Of a stretch of 64,000 nt of DNA, positions 37,753 through 50,394 are shown in pieces. The position numbers and the translations under genes were made by a program. Below the pieces are notes generated by a model. The model did no database searches. It was not told the DNA's origin and saw only the letters and a list, made by a program, of their open reading frames with translations. This stretch comes from Epiperipatus broadwayi. Lineage: Eukaryota; Onychophora; Udeonychophora; Euonychophora; Peripatidae. The stretch covers positions 4,804,853 to 4,868,852 of the forward strand of contig JAQFVV010000021.1 in the NCBI GenBank assembly GCA_028023455.1, in the 5' to 3' direction. Positions within the stretch are counted from its first letter, which is position 1. Each line of letters starts with the position of its first letter.

Positions 37753-37856
37753 GTCAAGCGTTGTTAGCCGAGAGGTCACCGCAGCCGCCTTGCAAGCAAG
37801 TAGTTGGTTGTAGACGGTTGTGGGTTCGCCTCCCGGCCGATGCTATGACATATGGG
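37753..37856 (+). repeat. Type II tRNA-derived SINE, copy 4
   Basis: The order is GTTGTTAGCCGAGAGGTCAC, GCCTTGCAAGCAAG, GGGTTCGCCTCCCGG (near-perfect B box) and GATGCTATGACATATGG with an A tail. A flanking AGTATCTTTCTT (37740-37751) and AGTATACTTTCTT (37866-37878) look like a target duplication with one inserted base. Confidence 0.88.
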
Positions 37857-37869
37857 GAAAAAAAAGTAT

Positions 37870-39920
37870 ACTTTCTTCTTTACTGTTTCTCTTTGAGAGA
37901 TTGTTGAAAAGGCCTTTATGATTATAGTGGACTATATTACTACTTTGATCTTTTTTACTTAGTATAAAAATAGAAAAATAATTTATAAATAAAAAAACTG
38001 TCGTATTAACTACTTTGTCTTTCTCAATCTAGATACAATATATATATATTTCTAGTACTATTGTATTTAACCTGTTTGTTGTGTATCTGCTGGTTTTATC
38101 GCTGTTTTTTTTTTTTTATCTTGCGTAAAACAATTTAGTAATAAACTGTTGTTCTCAAATCTTTTATAAATATTAGATATTCTACATTTAAATTAATACT
38201 GACGGCAAATTAGGACAAATGTAATGATAGGAAGCAGCCCAACCTACAAAGCTGAAATCAGGTTTATGATTTATTTATTAAGTTTGAAGTAATCAAGGAG
38301 ATTTATTCTTTAGAGAATTTTGCCTAAGCTCATCCCGCCATCTAGTGGTCAAGCACTGTACTATTGTCAAGATGATATTGTTTCAGGCCACTATGAAAAA
38401 ACTATTGAGGGGAGAATCAATCAACAGAGGAGGCTAAAAAGAGAATCTCATTAAATAATTTATGCCTGAGCCAATCATACAGCCGTATGCATTTATCTGA
38501 AAGTATTTTCGAGAGGAGAAATAATCAATGACATTATTTTTTGTTTAAAAAAAAAAAAAGATTTTAAATTATCATTTAATTTATTTATTTTTTAATTTTT
38601 ATTAGATAATAAAATTGTTGATTGTAGCTATTTATTTTATTTTAATTGAACTTTTTAAATATAGAACCTCAATTTAATGACTTCTTTATCTCCCTACATC
38701 CCCACCCTAGATAAATGAGTTGCAGACATTTTTTTTTTTGTCTACCTTTACATAAAAAACACTGGTGCAAAATTCAAGACTGTCTGCGTAGTCTCTACGC
38801 ATGAGCAAACTGGAATGTTTATGTGATAAATTGCACTTCGAGCAAGATTGTTATATATTTTGATCACACTTTTTTTTTTGCCTTCTCCAGTCTTTCAATA
38901 ATCTGATTACAAACCTCTTAGTAAAAGTAAATATTGTGAACAATTTGTCTTTATTTGAAAATTTTAATTTTTAAAAAATTAAGAGTTAAAAGTAGCCAGG
39001 TGAGGTCAAAATCTAGCCCACTCCTCAATCTTTTAGAAGTAGATTTAAAAGAAAAAGATGAAGAGAGGAAGAAAACCTTGTAAATGCTAGAGTTTTTTTT
39101 TTATATACATTTTATTCACTGCCTAAAGGCACAAATTAGCCAACTTAAAATGCATCATTTTACTTCAAGAGCACTGAATGATGGGTTTTAGCAAAGAGTT
39201 TGCCAGCTGGAAACTGAATTAGATAAAGGGCGGAGTCTAAATATTCCCCCCTCCCTGGGTCTTTATCAATTTTGTGCTCAATTTGAATAGAAAGTGATGC
39301 TGTTAGATTAGCAAAGTTTAAAAATAAATAAATTAAAAACACTGTGAAAAAGAAAGGGGGAAAACTCGAACTGTAAAACACGAAGTAAAGCAATATAAAA
39401 TATTGTGAAAATAAAAAAATGTATGTATAAAAGCAACCCCCCCCTCCCTCAATAGAAATTTAAATTAAAATATTTTATAACTAAGCACTTTTAATTTTAA
39501 TAAATTGTTACTTAACTAGGTTGAAATGATTGCATTTATATATATTCTAGCAGATACGCACGCACGTGTATAAACAAGCTTACTCAAATTTTTGCTAATA
39601 ATTGCATGATTGAGAATAATCTGAAATATTATACTGCTAATCATTAACTTAATCGATCAATAATAATCGAATGGTTTATGGCTCGGGAGTTCTCGAATAA
39701 AAATTATACTTTTAATAGTTGCACTCCTAGGATAAATGTCACTCAGAAGCGTTCGGGATATAATATTTTCACGCCCCTCTCTTCTATAAATTTTGAATGG
39801 TATTCCTTATCCTCTTCAAATATTAAAAAAGAAAAACCATTATTTTTAATAAAAGTACAGCAAAATTTGTAAATATTGTGATAATTCTAATATAGATGAA
39901 ATTTATGTTGAAGTTATCGA
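37870..39920. other. Non-coding stretch, no recognised feature
   Basis: It has homopolymer-rich AT sequence and a few short frames (39160-39393 and 39678-39872) without recognisable similarity. A CCATCTAGTGGTCAAGCA segment at 38339-38356 is typical of dispersed repeat DNA but is not assigned. Confidence 0.35.
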
Positions 39921-39937
39921 AAAAAACCCTGCGAGCT

Positions 39938-40039
39938 GTCAAGCATTGGTGGTCGAGAGGTCAGCGACAGCTGCTTTATAAGCAGTTGTCCTGGGATAGC
40001 GGGTTCGCTTCCCGGCTGATGCTATGACACATGAGGAAA
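39938..40039 (+). repeat. Type II tRNA-derived SINE, copy 5, with 17-bp target duplication
   Basis: Copies of AAAAAACCCTGCGAGCT at 39921-39937 and 40040-40056 flank it. Its ends AGCATTG and GATGCT can pair like an acceptor stem. The A box is GGTCGAGAGGTCAGC, the anticodon arm CTGCTTTATAAGCAG, and the B box GGGTTCGCTTCCCGG. This is one of the cleanest copies. Confidence 0.92.
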
Positions 40040-40124
40040 AAAAAACCCTGCGAGCTATATATAAAGTAAATACGACGTCTCTAGATATTTTTTTTATTGC
40101 ATTGCTAAATCCATATAATATTAA

Positions 40125-40440
40125 TATCATTTATGTTCATTATTACTTTTTACAATGCTTTTTTACTACCCACTATTGATAGTTTCGATTGCTCCAGCAA
40201 TCTTCTTTAGAACTCTAACAAACACAATATAAATATACATGAATATATAATTTTACATTTTATATATATTCTATCTTATAATCATTATTTTATATATATC
40301 TTCATGTATATTTGTTTGTATTCATGTATTTGTACTGTGTTTGTTATAGTTCTGAAGAAGATTGCTGGAGCAATCGAAACTGTCAGTAATGGTTTGTAAA
40401 AAGGCATTGTAAAAAGTAATAAAGAAAATAAATGATATAA
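40125..40440. repeat. Inverted repeat (about 130-bp arms) carrying a CUGANGA-hairpin-GAAAC motif in each arm
   Basis: The left arm (40125-40255) and right arm (40300-40440) are inverse copies sharing GATTGCTGGAGCAATCGAAA, with a loop of about 45 bp. The motif on the plus strand (40352-40384) is CTGAAGA, a six-pair hairpin GATTGC/GCAATC, then GAAACTGTC. The left-arm copy (40178-40210, -) has CTAAAGA and ...CTATC, so it is decayed. It is the same family as 61677-61947 and the 50225/54145 arms. Confidence 0.75.
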
Positions 40441-41554
40441 ATATCATATTTATCTAGATAAATAGATGGTTTATAAAAACTTTTAAAACAATTACCACTG
40501 TAAGGAATGAAACAGACAAATATGTTCATCATTTGTCTTGGAAATAAAAAATCAACTCCAAACATTTATACAGATAAAAAAAATACTTATATTAGCAGTC
40601 TGTGACTCTTTAAAAAAAGGTGACACTTTATTTTGTTAGCCCTGGTGATAATTTTTATCAAAGTTCATCGCTTGATTTTAATATTAAATCTCTATCCTAT
40701 ATTAGAATTCAATAAATTGGGTTCATTTTGATAGCAATTTAATTTTACAAATGAAATACATTCTAAAAAATCATATTTGACATTTGGAAAATTTTGATAA
40801 AATAATAATAATTTGAGTACATAATGAGGACAAAAACTTTTTTCTCACTAGATAGCGTTCGTGCTTGCAACAAAGCTGACAACTCAAGAAAAATTAACAA
40901 AATTTTTGTTGAATAAAAACTATGTTTAAAACAGGAGAAGATACTGTTAACACGATAACTGCCAAAGTTTAGGTTAGTTATTCATGACATATATGTTTAT
41001 ATTGTAGTCATGTCAGAATTGGTTGTATGAAGGACGTACTTTATTTAATACTGCAATGCATTGGATTGTAATTATATTATTCATGTGTGGAATCTGACAC
41101 ACGTAAGCAGAATTTTATAAACTTAGCCATTTCTAATGAAATATCTAATCATATTTACTCATTATTCTTTTTTCTATTTTGTCATTTAACATTGAATACA
41201 TTTGTTTTGTTATCTCAAATTGTATTTGAGTTTATTTATAGTTACTGATATTCTTTCAACTGGTCCTGAGATAATAATACTGTCAGGAAATAGCAGAAAC
41301 TGTCAAAAATTTATCCAATTATCTTTTAAATTTTAAATTTCTATTTAAAATTTTTTTTAAACAGTTCAAAATTTTTTATTATCATTTTTGTAAATGTATT
41401 TACTGATCATGCTCAAAAAGCATGATAATTTCACGACCCATATAGTTATTTGTTTTGTAAGGCTGGATTTGAAGACATTTATGTGTCTGAAAATTTCATG
41501 TTTTCAAATTGATAGTAGTATACTAGATAAGTACTGACTTTAGGGTTGGTATTT

Positions 41555-41705
41555 TAGATCTAGTGTCTGAGGTGAGCCATAAGCTCAAAACCAATTGGTC
41601 TGGGGATGAGGACATTCTGATAGAGATTTTGAATTCTTTCTCTTTCAGCACTTATAAATTAAAGCTTGATTGGAGCTATTGGTAAGCTCCCTCTAGTGAA
41701 CATTT
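41555..41705 (-). repeat. Family F repeat copy (inverse)
   Basis: Reads GATCTAGTGTCTGAG, CAAAACCAATTGGTCTG, GAGATTTTGAATTCTTTCTC and GAGCTATTGGTAAGCTCCC, the inverse of 22249-22430. Confidence 0.7.
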
Positions 41706-42730
41706 TAGTACAAACTTAAAAGCAAGTTACACAATTTGTATCTTGTTTTATTAATTATATATATATATATTGTTAAAAGGAGGTTGCCTTGACAAAAGTT
41801 TGAAATTGTTGATTGTTATTGATATTGGGGTTGTCTAAGTGCTGACTGGCTTTTAATGATATATATATATTTGAACTTTATTAACATTAAAATTCTAATG
41901 TCATATTTTCATTTTAACATATATATTGTTATGGTCAGTTGAGAGTGTGCAGGTATGGCCAGCATCCATTACCAGAGGGAGCCATTAGATCTACCATTTA
42001 GAATTTCTTATATTAAATCATCAGCCTTCATTATTTGTCCATGGATATCTATATAGGAAAGTTACAATTTCCTGGTTATGACATTTTACCACAAATCCCT
42101 ACAAAGCTCTCAACCCCTACTAGTACTTCAATTAATGTCCACTAGGTCATGGACATTTAGAAGTACTTTAGAATATTTAGTTGGCCACAGCATATGCTAG
42201 TACAAATAATATTAATGATTAACAAAACAGATCTACTAAAATAAACAAAATAAAATTTATTATAAATCAATTATATTAAAACTTATATTATTATGATTTT
42301 AGTTATTATATTTTACAGCTAACTGAAATAATTTAATAGTTATTGAACATATTTATATTAACATTATTTCAATGGGTACTAATCCTAAACCTTGGATCAT
42401 GTAAACACTAGTACAGCATTTCTACCATATCTTCAAATACCAACACAAACCAAGCTTTAATAATATCAGTTATTTAATTCATAACAGTTGGATGGCCTGT
42501 TAAAGGGACGTTCAGCTTATGCATACATATATTGCTTCGGAATTTTACTTAGCAGCCAACATTAGCATGAACTCCAATAAATCACACATATGAATATTGC
42601 ATGTTAAGTACTTATAACAATATGCATTCAATACATTACCTGATGATTATTGTCATACAGATTAGTCATATAATTACTAAACATCACATGATCACCATTT
42701 TTATACTTACGCAAGCTGTTTACATAGAGA

Positions 42731-42930
42731 CAAAACTCTCCATACAGTAGTGCCACTCAGTGCAAGCCAGAGTAATACAAGGTTTCTCACTGATGAAAGC
42801 CACAAGCTAGAAACTGGTCTGATGATATTGGATGAGTAGGTACTAGATAGAAATTTTATGCACAAATCTTTCTGCATCCATTGATTACTCTGGCTTGCAC
42901 TGAATGGTACTACAGTATGGAGAATTTTAC
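42731..42930. mobile_element. Fold-back element, family C
   Basis: The outer arms of about 50 bp pair: AAAACTCTCCATACAGTAGT at 42731-42750, with its inverse near 42905-42925. The interior has CTCACTGATGAAAGCCACAA and CATCCATTGATTACTC. It is preceded by AAACATCACATGATCACCAT. Confidence 0.75.
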
Positions 42931-43534
42931 CCCTGTGTAGTCATATAAACACATACATAATTTGTAAATATTTGAAATACCTCTAAAAAATTATAATCAA
43001 TTCTAATAAAATGTCTATTTCCACATCTAGAGAATAAGCATGCAAATCATTAGTAAATGGTGGGCATGTGTGAAATATAGACCTCACCGGTTACTACTAA
43101 TAGTTGTTTGTACTTAAATAAAGTTTAAAATGTTCTTATATATTCAACATTTAATGGTAGATGATGGAAATAATCTACATATTATCACATCTAATATACC
43201 ATCATCTCGAAATTCAGGCAAATATCATAAATTAATGATTAGAAGAAGAGAAACCTAGCATATCTAAAAGAGTAGACCATGGGTATACTAATGAACATAT
43301 GTTCGATTTGGAAAATACAAAAATCTTGAATAAGGATAATAAAAGCATATAAAGAAGCAAATTCAAAAAATCTGCTCCTGCAGCAATGGCAAACAACCCT
43401 ATAAGTTAATCTAGCATGGTAATACATAATGTCTGGAAACTACTAATTAACCTTGCTCTTAGGGAAAAAATAGAACAACCAGAAGGGATCCTCTTGGATA
43501 AGTGTATGAAATTTCTATTGACTATTGACTTTGG

Positions 43535-43830
43535 CAGAATAGCCTAGTTGATTAGAGTATTACCTTAAATAAGGTATTCATGAATTGAAAAGTCCAAGTT
43601 TGATTTCCATGCTAGTACCATCATTGGTCAGACTAGTAATAACTGACAAAAAGAGAATAATATTCCTCAAACATTGTTTATATACTAACCTGTGTGCTAT
43701 TATTAATAGTTGAATGCATTTGAAAAGTTTAAATAAAGTTTAGATTTTTTAAAGATATTTAAAAGTTAATATTAGATTATGGAAATAATCCATCATAAAA
43801 TTACTACTAAAATACCATCATCACAAACCT
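43535..43830 (+). repeat. tRNA-Lys-like SINE, plus orientation
   Basis: The head AGCCTAGTTGATTAGAGTAT matches the tRNA-like A-box region and CCAAGTTTGATTTCCATGC a decayed B box. TACTAACCTGTGTGCTATTA and the tail TTAAATAAAGTTTAGATTTT follow. It is a full but diverged family member (compare 45490-45715). Confidence 0.6.
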
Positions 43831-44029
43831 TCAAACAAACAGTATAATAAATACAATTATGCTATGTGTAATAAAAAACTCTTTAACAAGATTAAAAAAA
43901 CAATAGAAAAAACAGTTTATTTGTAGTTTAATTTTAACTGAGTGGATTTTTAGTGCCGAACACCAAAAATATGGCTTATAGATGAGAAAAATGATTTATC
44001 TGAAGTCAACATCATTATTTAATAGCTAC

Positions 44030-44220
44030 TACACTATATTCTATAAGCTGTGTTTATAGTATTTGGTCCCAAAAGTGTAACTTAATGAAAGTTAAATTAT
44101 AAATAGCAGTATAAATTTATAGTTATATATTGGACTATTCTATAAACTGTGTTTATAGCATTTGGCCCCGAAAGTGTACTTAGCTAAAGCTAAATTCAAA
44201 TAGCAGTATAAATTTATAGT
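44030..44220. repeat. Tandem duplication, unit about 105 bp
   Basis: TATTCTATAARCTGTGTTTATAGYATTTGG and AATAGCAGTATAAATTTATA blocks appear twice in order (about 44035-44130 and 44138-44215). It is followed at 44225-44400 by a diverged family F-like repeat (CTCTTAACAAGCCTTGCAGA, CTCAGTGAGGTGCTAGGATA). Confidence 0.65.
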
Positions 44221-44749
44221 TATGTTATATAGAGAGCTCACAAATTAAGCTCTTAACAAGCCTTGCAGAATATCCCCAACCCCAGACAGGTTTCTGCTAC
44301 TGGCGTCCTCAGTGAGGTGCTAGGATATTCAAGTATTAGATTAAAAATACCAGGAGAAGCCCAGCACTTTATCTAATGTATAACTATTAAGTAGAAAATC
44401 TGAAATTTTCAGACATCCATGTTTTCCAATCCAGCTATCTAACTCAAATAGCCATATGGGACTGAACTAAGCTCAGATACACCATATATTAATAGCTTTA
44501 GCAATATAAAATCACCAAAGCCTTAATTGCAAAAAATAAAATTACACAAAAAATCAAGTGAGATGTCACATGACATGTGACATCTGACTTTATTTTTTTA
44601 TAATTTATAGTTATATATTGGACTATTTTTATCATCTAGTTGTATATTAATAAATATTTTTAGAAAAAATCAAACTTAATTTATATATATTTTTAAATAC
44701 ATTCAACTATTCACGTGATCACAATTTCTTGTGCTTGCTCTTAACTGTT

Positions 44750-45320
44750 ATTAAAACAGGCAAAACTCTATATGTATTGCCACTCAGTGAAAGCCAGAGT
44801 AATCAATAAATGCCAGAAGGCTTGTGCATAAAATCCCCATCTAGTACCTATTCATCCAATATCTCCAGACTAGTTTCTGGCTTGTGACCATCAGTGAGGA
44901 GCCTTGGATCTGAAAACACTGCACCTAGATCTTAGGATCTAATGCAACCCTCCATAGTGGTGGCTATGGTTATTAAAGAACCAGACACCAAAATGTATAG
45001 GTACTGAACTGAGTTCAGATATATATGACTATATAAGATGATGAGCTTGGATTGAAAATATTATAGTGTTTTCAATTTAAGTCTCATAATTTTGTAGTTA
45101 AATGGAGATAAAAGATGGCTGCTGGAGAGTTGCATTAGATCCTAAGATTTAGGTGCCATGCTCTCAGATCCAAGGCTCCTCACTGGCGAAGGCCACAAGC
45201 CAGAAACTAGTCTGGGGATATTGGATGAGTAGGCACTAGATGGGGCCTTCTGGCATCCATTGATTACTCTGGCTTGCAATGAATGGCAATATGTATAGAG
45301 AGTTTTGCCTGTTTTAATAA
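44750..45320. mobile_element. Fold-back element, family C, longest form (about 200-bp arms)
   Basis: Arms 44750-44957 and 45122-45320 are inverse copies, with TTAAAACAGGCAAAACTC at each end. The inner parts include GAGGAGCCTTGGATCTGA and ATGCAACYCTCC. The right arm lacks about 18 bp. The loop (44958-45121) contains ATGGCTGCTGGAGAGTTGCA. The same loop sequence is seen in the 10915-11343 copy. Confidence 0.8.
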
Positions 45321-45489
45321 CATTCAACTATTAATAGTAAACATATAGGTTAATATTAATCATAATGTTTTTGAAAAGATATTCTCACTTTTTCTGGTAT
45401 CGCTGATCTAGCTGGTAGCAGCTAGCCTGGGAATTGAACTGCTTACTATAGTCTTCATGAAAGCTAAATTTAAAAATATATTCTAATCA

Positions 45490-45715
45490 ACTAAGTTATT
45501 CAACTAAAGTTGGTTAGAGTGTCCTCTTAAAGTCAGTATTCATGAACAGGCTCAATTCTCATTCAAGCTATTATTGGTCAGGCCAACAAGACCTGAAAAA
45601 GAGATGAAAATAATGTCCTTGACATGTTGTATTCCCTGCTTGTGTGTTTTACTAACAGTTGGATATATTTAGAAAATAAGTTTGAATTTTTCTAAAAGTA
45701 TTTAACCTTTCAACT
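45490..45715 (+). repeat. tRNA-Lys-like SINE, plus orientation
   Basis: The head AGTTGGTTAGAGTGTCCTCT is followed by a B box CAGGCTCAATTCTCATTC, GGTCAGGCCAACAAGACCTG and the tail GAATTTTTCTAAAAGTATTT. It is diverged but colinear with 43535-43830. Confidence 0.6.
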
Positions 45716-45913
45716 AGGTAATAGTATGAGCTTAATATATAAGTTTAAGCAAACTTTCAGAAAATCAGTAAAATAAATTAAGTTCTGCTAGATATTTTTC
45801 TATTTCCACATATATCAATGTGTTAAACAGATGAATTATATTTTCAAGGAATATTAATAGTCAAGCACGTTATTGGAATAGTAGACCAGACTCATAGCAA
45901 ATAACTGTTAGAA

Positions 45914-46026
45914 GTCTTGCATTGGTGTTCGAGAGGTCAGCACGACTGCCTTGCACTTGCAGACAGTTGCCAGGGTTGCGGGTTCACATCCCGGCTGATG
46001 CTATGACACTTAAAAAAATAATAATA
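45914..46026 (+). repeat. Type II tRNA-derived SINE, copy 6, with 13-bp target duplication
   Basis: It carries GTTCGAGAGGTCAGCA, GGGTTCACATCCCGG (B box) and GATGCTATGACAC, then an A-rich tail with TAA repeats. ATAACTGTTAGAA at 45901-45913 and 46027-46039 is the target duplication. Confidence 0.9.
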
Positions 46027-46747
46027 ATAACTGTTAGAAAAAAATCATTATTTAACAAACAAAATTATTCTGCTTAACACATAGATATACATGTGTTTTA
46101 TTATTTTCATTTTAGACACTGCTTATTTAATTTTGTAGGCAATAATAGATAATAATACAATAGATTAATAAAGTTCACAATAAATAAAACTATGGTAGAA
46201 ACGTTTATAAACTTGAAAGCATCATAATCTAAAACCACCGAGCTGTTTAGTGTTTTCAAGGTCAAGGTTGATAAATTATGAAAGCACTCACTAAAGACAA
46301 AAAAAATAAATTGCTAAAACCAATTGGAGTTGGAAATAAATTCTTATTGAAAGAGACTATCATCATTTCAATGATAATAGAAACAAGAAGACCAATCACT
46401 ATAGAAACCAGCATACATCTCATCACTGCTGTGTCTACCAGAATAATTTCCTCTAAGTATAACAAGAAGAATTTAAGTTGCCATTTCAAATTCGCTAATT
46501 TCTGTTGGAAATGTACAATAGGGTTGTGATATTATAGATGAAAAAATTGAACAATGGATTGGTGAAACCATTCATATCACTCTAACATGTTTTTTCCAAT
46601 AATGATCACTAAAAGCAGTTCAGCCCCCCTCCCTCCCACGAACGCCCTCTCTTAACTAATTCACAATGAAAAAATTGTCATGGTTAGATTCAATGTTGAA
46701 AGATTTTTCATTCTTTCTGCATTGCTTAATTTAAATAAATAAATAAA

Positions 46748-46908
46748 TAAACAAAGGCAAAACTCTCCATACAATAGTGCCCCCTGTGCCAACCAGAGTA
46801 ATCAATGGATGCCAGAAGGCTTGTGCATAAAATCCCTATCTGGCATCCATTAATTACTCTGGTTGGCACAGGGTGGCACTACTGTATGGAGAGTTTTGCC
46901 TTTGTTTA
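46748..46908. mobile_element. Fold-back element, family C, compact near-perfect hairpin
   Basis: Arms 46748-46816 and 46839-46908 (69-70 bp) are almost exact inverses around a 22-bp loop (AGGCTTGTGCATAAAATCCC). The termini are TAAACAAAGGCAAAACTCTC and its inverse. The AGAGATGGTGATCATGTGAT flank follows. A transcript would form a very stable hairpin. Confidence 0.88.
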
Positions 46909-47611
46909 CAACAATTATGTGCTAGTATAAGAGATGGTGATCATGTGATGTTTAGTAGTTTAAATAAATAAATCATACATTTGCTAAATGTCTATTATCA
47001 AATTTCTTACCAATATTTCTTTATTAACTAGAGTCAGTTTCTCCTCCATTAATGGCACTTTCCTTACATAGTTGAGATGAAGAAAAAACCACCCATTTTG
47101 TTTTGATGCACTGGTTAGAGGAATAAAGGAACATCCTAGCCACCGTTACACATTTTTAAAATGCACTAATTAATAATATAGAAGTTCCCCCTAAATATTA
47201 GAACCCTACAAGGTTTATTATCTTTACTCTGTGATTTGAAAGTATCATTTTACATTTAATCCTACCTTCTTTGAACTTCAAATAATTTTTACCAATAAAT
47301 TCAATAAGATTAAAATTAAAAAATAGTCCCCACACATACACAGCATTTACGTAGCCACACGAAGCTTCTCTTATTAGCGGAAACTTAAGAATAAAGACTA
47401 TACTGACAATAGTATTGTTGTTTTATATAGTTTTTCATAAACGTTCAAAATAAATCACTACAATGTGAATATATTTTCTATAGTAATTATGCAAATCAAA
47501 ATATATTATTTAATTCTTTTTCTAATTACAATGTCTATTTTTTATTTTTAGATATAAATGCAATTAAACTCTTATTTTTATTTATTTATTCAGTAAATAA
47601 TAAATAAATAG

Positions 47612-47911
47612 TCATCATCATCAACCATTATCAATCCACTGCAGGATGAAGGTCTCTCCAAGTTCAATCCATCTTCTCCGATCTTTTAGCTTCTCTTCTC
47701 CATATCACTCCTGCACAATTTCTTATTTCATCCATCCAGCTCACATATGGTCTCTTTCTGGGTCTTTTACAATCTCTTCAAATCCGGTTTAAGATTTCAA
47801 TTGTCCATCTATTATCATCTCTTCTAGCAATATGTCCAACACAACTCCATTTCAATCTTTTAATTTTTTCAATGAGGTCAGTAGCACCTGTTTGTTCTCT
47901 TATCCATATAT
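47612..47911 (-). mobile_element. 5'-truncated RTE LINE, 3' 300 bp
   Basis: On the plus strand it begins CATCATCATCAACCATTATC and runs to TGTTCTCTTATCCATATA. It encodes WVREQTGATDLIEKIKRLKW and the tail of the RTE protein. The 5' cut is at the RKRNVWVR codons. Confidence 0.9.
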
Positions 47912-48029
47912 AAATTCTATACAAGAAAAATCTTGAGCTAAATAAAAGTTTAAAATATAACAGATAAACTGTGAAACAATATGATCTATATAAAACATTA
48001 TTTAATTTAAACAGAAGAGATTTACACTC

Positions 48030-49460
48030 TAAGCACATATGTTGTAATTTTTGTTATAATAGCTCAATAATATCTTCTTGAATACTAAGAATACTCCCAA
48101 TCCAAAGCCCAAGGTAGAGACTTTTGAAAACATTAATGTCCATCTTATCTTTTGAACCTAAATTTAGTTATATAGGCCAGTCTAAAGCATTTTAGTTTGA
48201 GAGTGGGAAGATGTTTCTTTATTCACTTTACACCCATTAATCTAGATCTATACATTAACATTTGCAAATTTTTCAATTTACTACATGTTAATATTACCAA
48301 CTATTAAAAACTATATAATATTCAATTTTATTTACTAGAGCAGAGATCACATGTAATTTAAACAGAAAGGATTTACATCCTAAGCACATACACTTTAATA
48401 TCGTTATAATAGTTCAGCAATATCTTTGTTGAGTACTGAAGATACTTTCATATCAAAGCACAAGATAGAGATTTTTGAAAAGATAAGAATGGCTGTCTTA
48501 TTCTTTAAACCTAAATTTAGTTATATAGGTGAATCTAAAGTGTCTTAGTTTGAGAGCATACATACAATCTCTGTGCTAGTAACCAAAAACCTTATTTAGT
48601 ATAATATAACCATTTTATAAAAGTTAGATAATTGGTGTTAATTAAATTCAAAGAGCATTTTTACATAAGCATATTTACTACTTTTAAGACAGACTTTAAC
48701 CTGTATCAAATGTGCCTTGAAATTTATACTGGTCAAGCAATATCTTTATTTTTCTCATAGAGGGACCTCTCAAACCATGATACAAGATAGTGACTTTTAT
48801 AAAGATAAGAGCAGCCATATTATCTTTAACCTAACTTTTCACTTATATAGGACAATCTAAAGCATCTTGATTTGGGAGCATAAAGCTCTCTTTCCACTGT
48901 TTATGTCCACTATTTCCTATATATTCACAAAATCTTGTGATTTACAATGAGTTAATATTACGATCTTTATACTGAAAATATATAAACTATTGTAAAGTTA
49001 TAATTATTTATTAAGCACACAGGCAGTATATGTAAATACTTTTAAGACAGGCTTTAAACTGTATCAAATGCACCTTGAAATTTGTAATAGTCAAGCAATA
49101 TCTTTATTTTGCTAATAGAGGGACCTCTCAAACCACGACCCAAGATAGCGGCTTTTATAAAGATAAGAGCAGCCATCTTATCTTTAACCTAACTTTCCAC
49201 TTATATAGGCCAATCTAAAGCATCTTGATTTGGGAGCATAAAGCTGTTATTCTTTCCACTGTTTATATCCACTATTTTCTATACAAATTAACATTCACGA
49301 AATCTGCAATTTACAATGAGTTAATATTATGATCTTTATACTGAAAATATACAAACTATTATAAAGTTATAATTATTTATTAAGCACACAGGAAGTATAT
49401 CTAAATACTTTTAACACAGGCTTCAACCTGTATCAAATGCCCCTAGAAATTTATAATAGT
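48030..49460. repeat. Tandem array, family E, about four units of 340-356 bp
   Basis: The units begin near 48080, 48430, 48775 and 49131. Each has a CAAGATAG-type block, GATAAGAGCAGCCATMTTAT, TTATATAGGCCAATCTAAAG and TTTGGGAGCATAAAGCT. The last two are about 95 percent alike; the first two are older. No protein and no hammerhead core is visible. Related inverted sequence lies at 16725-17160. Confidence 0.75.
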
Positions 49461-49637
49461 CAAGCAATATCTTAATTTGAATCAATTATAACTGAGCTGC
49501 TTCCAACTGGAAGTCTTGAGAATATTTGGTATAGTTGATATGTAATAGATAATCATATAATTACAACAGAAATCTTTGATGTAAGCAAGATTTTCTTTCT
49601 TCAATATATATCAAGAATTAATTGCTCTATGAGATCT

Positions 49638-49877
<240 letters not shown>

Positions 49878-50394
49878 TTAATAATAATTTGATATTCTCA
49901 TAGAGACAGTTCCCAACTAATTTATGTACCTTGGTAGCTTTACAAAAAGAAAAGTGTACTTAGATATCGGAGACTTCGATATGATTCATCTGTTTGTAAT
50001 AAGTTAAATAAGATTTTTCATCGCAGTGAAAAAACTACTACTATCTACATTAGTTGTATGTAGAGTAGTTATTTTACCTAATTAATTGCATGGAATTGAG
50101 CTTTGAACTTTCTACAAATATAACATAAAGGTAGTAGAAAATTTTCATTTAAGGAGCTCTGTAAAATTGAACTTTTATCAACTTATCCTTCTTTATGCAT
50201 TGATAAAATTATAATAAAAAATTGAAATAAATCCACTTTTCTCCATTACTGTTACAATGCCTATTTTATTAAAATTAGTTAATCTGACAGTTTCAATTGA
50301 TCAGAAATCTTCTTCAGAGCTATAAGATATACATAAAAACATGAATACACAAATAGTTTATCATTTAAATAAACTACTGAACATATAGACAACA

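Noticed and set aside
44555-44591. Perfect short palindrome around CACATGACATGTG as an operator or regulatory site
   Set aside because: Similar sequence recurs near 60705-60735 in a repeat context, so it is better explained as a fold-back element end.
48030-49460. CRISPR-like array
   Set aside because: Units are about 350 bp, without short repeats and spacers, and the genome is eukaryotic.
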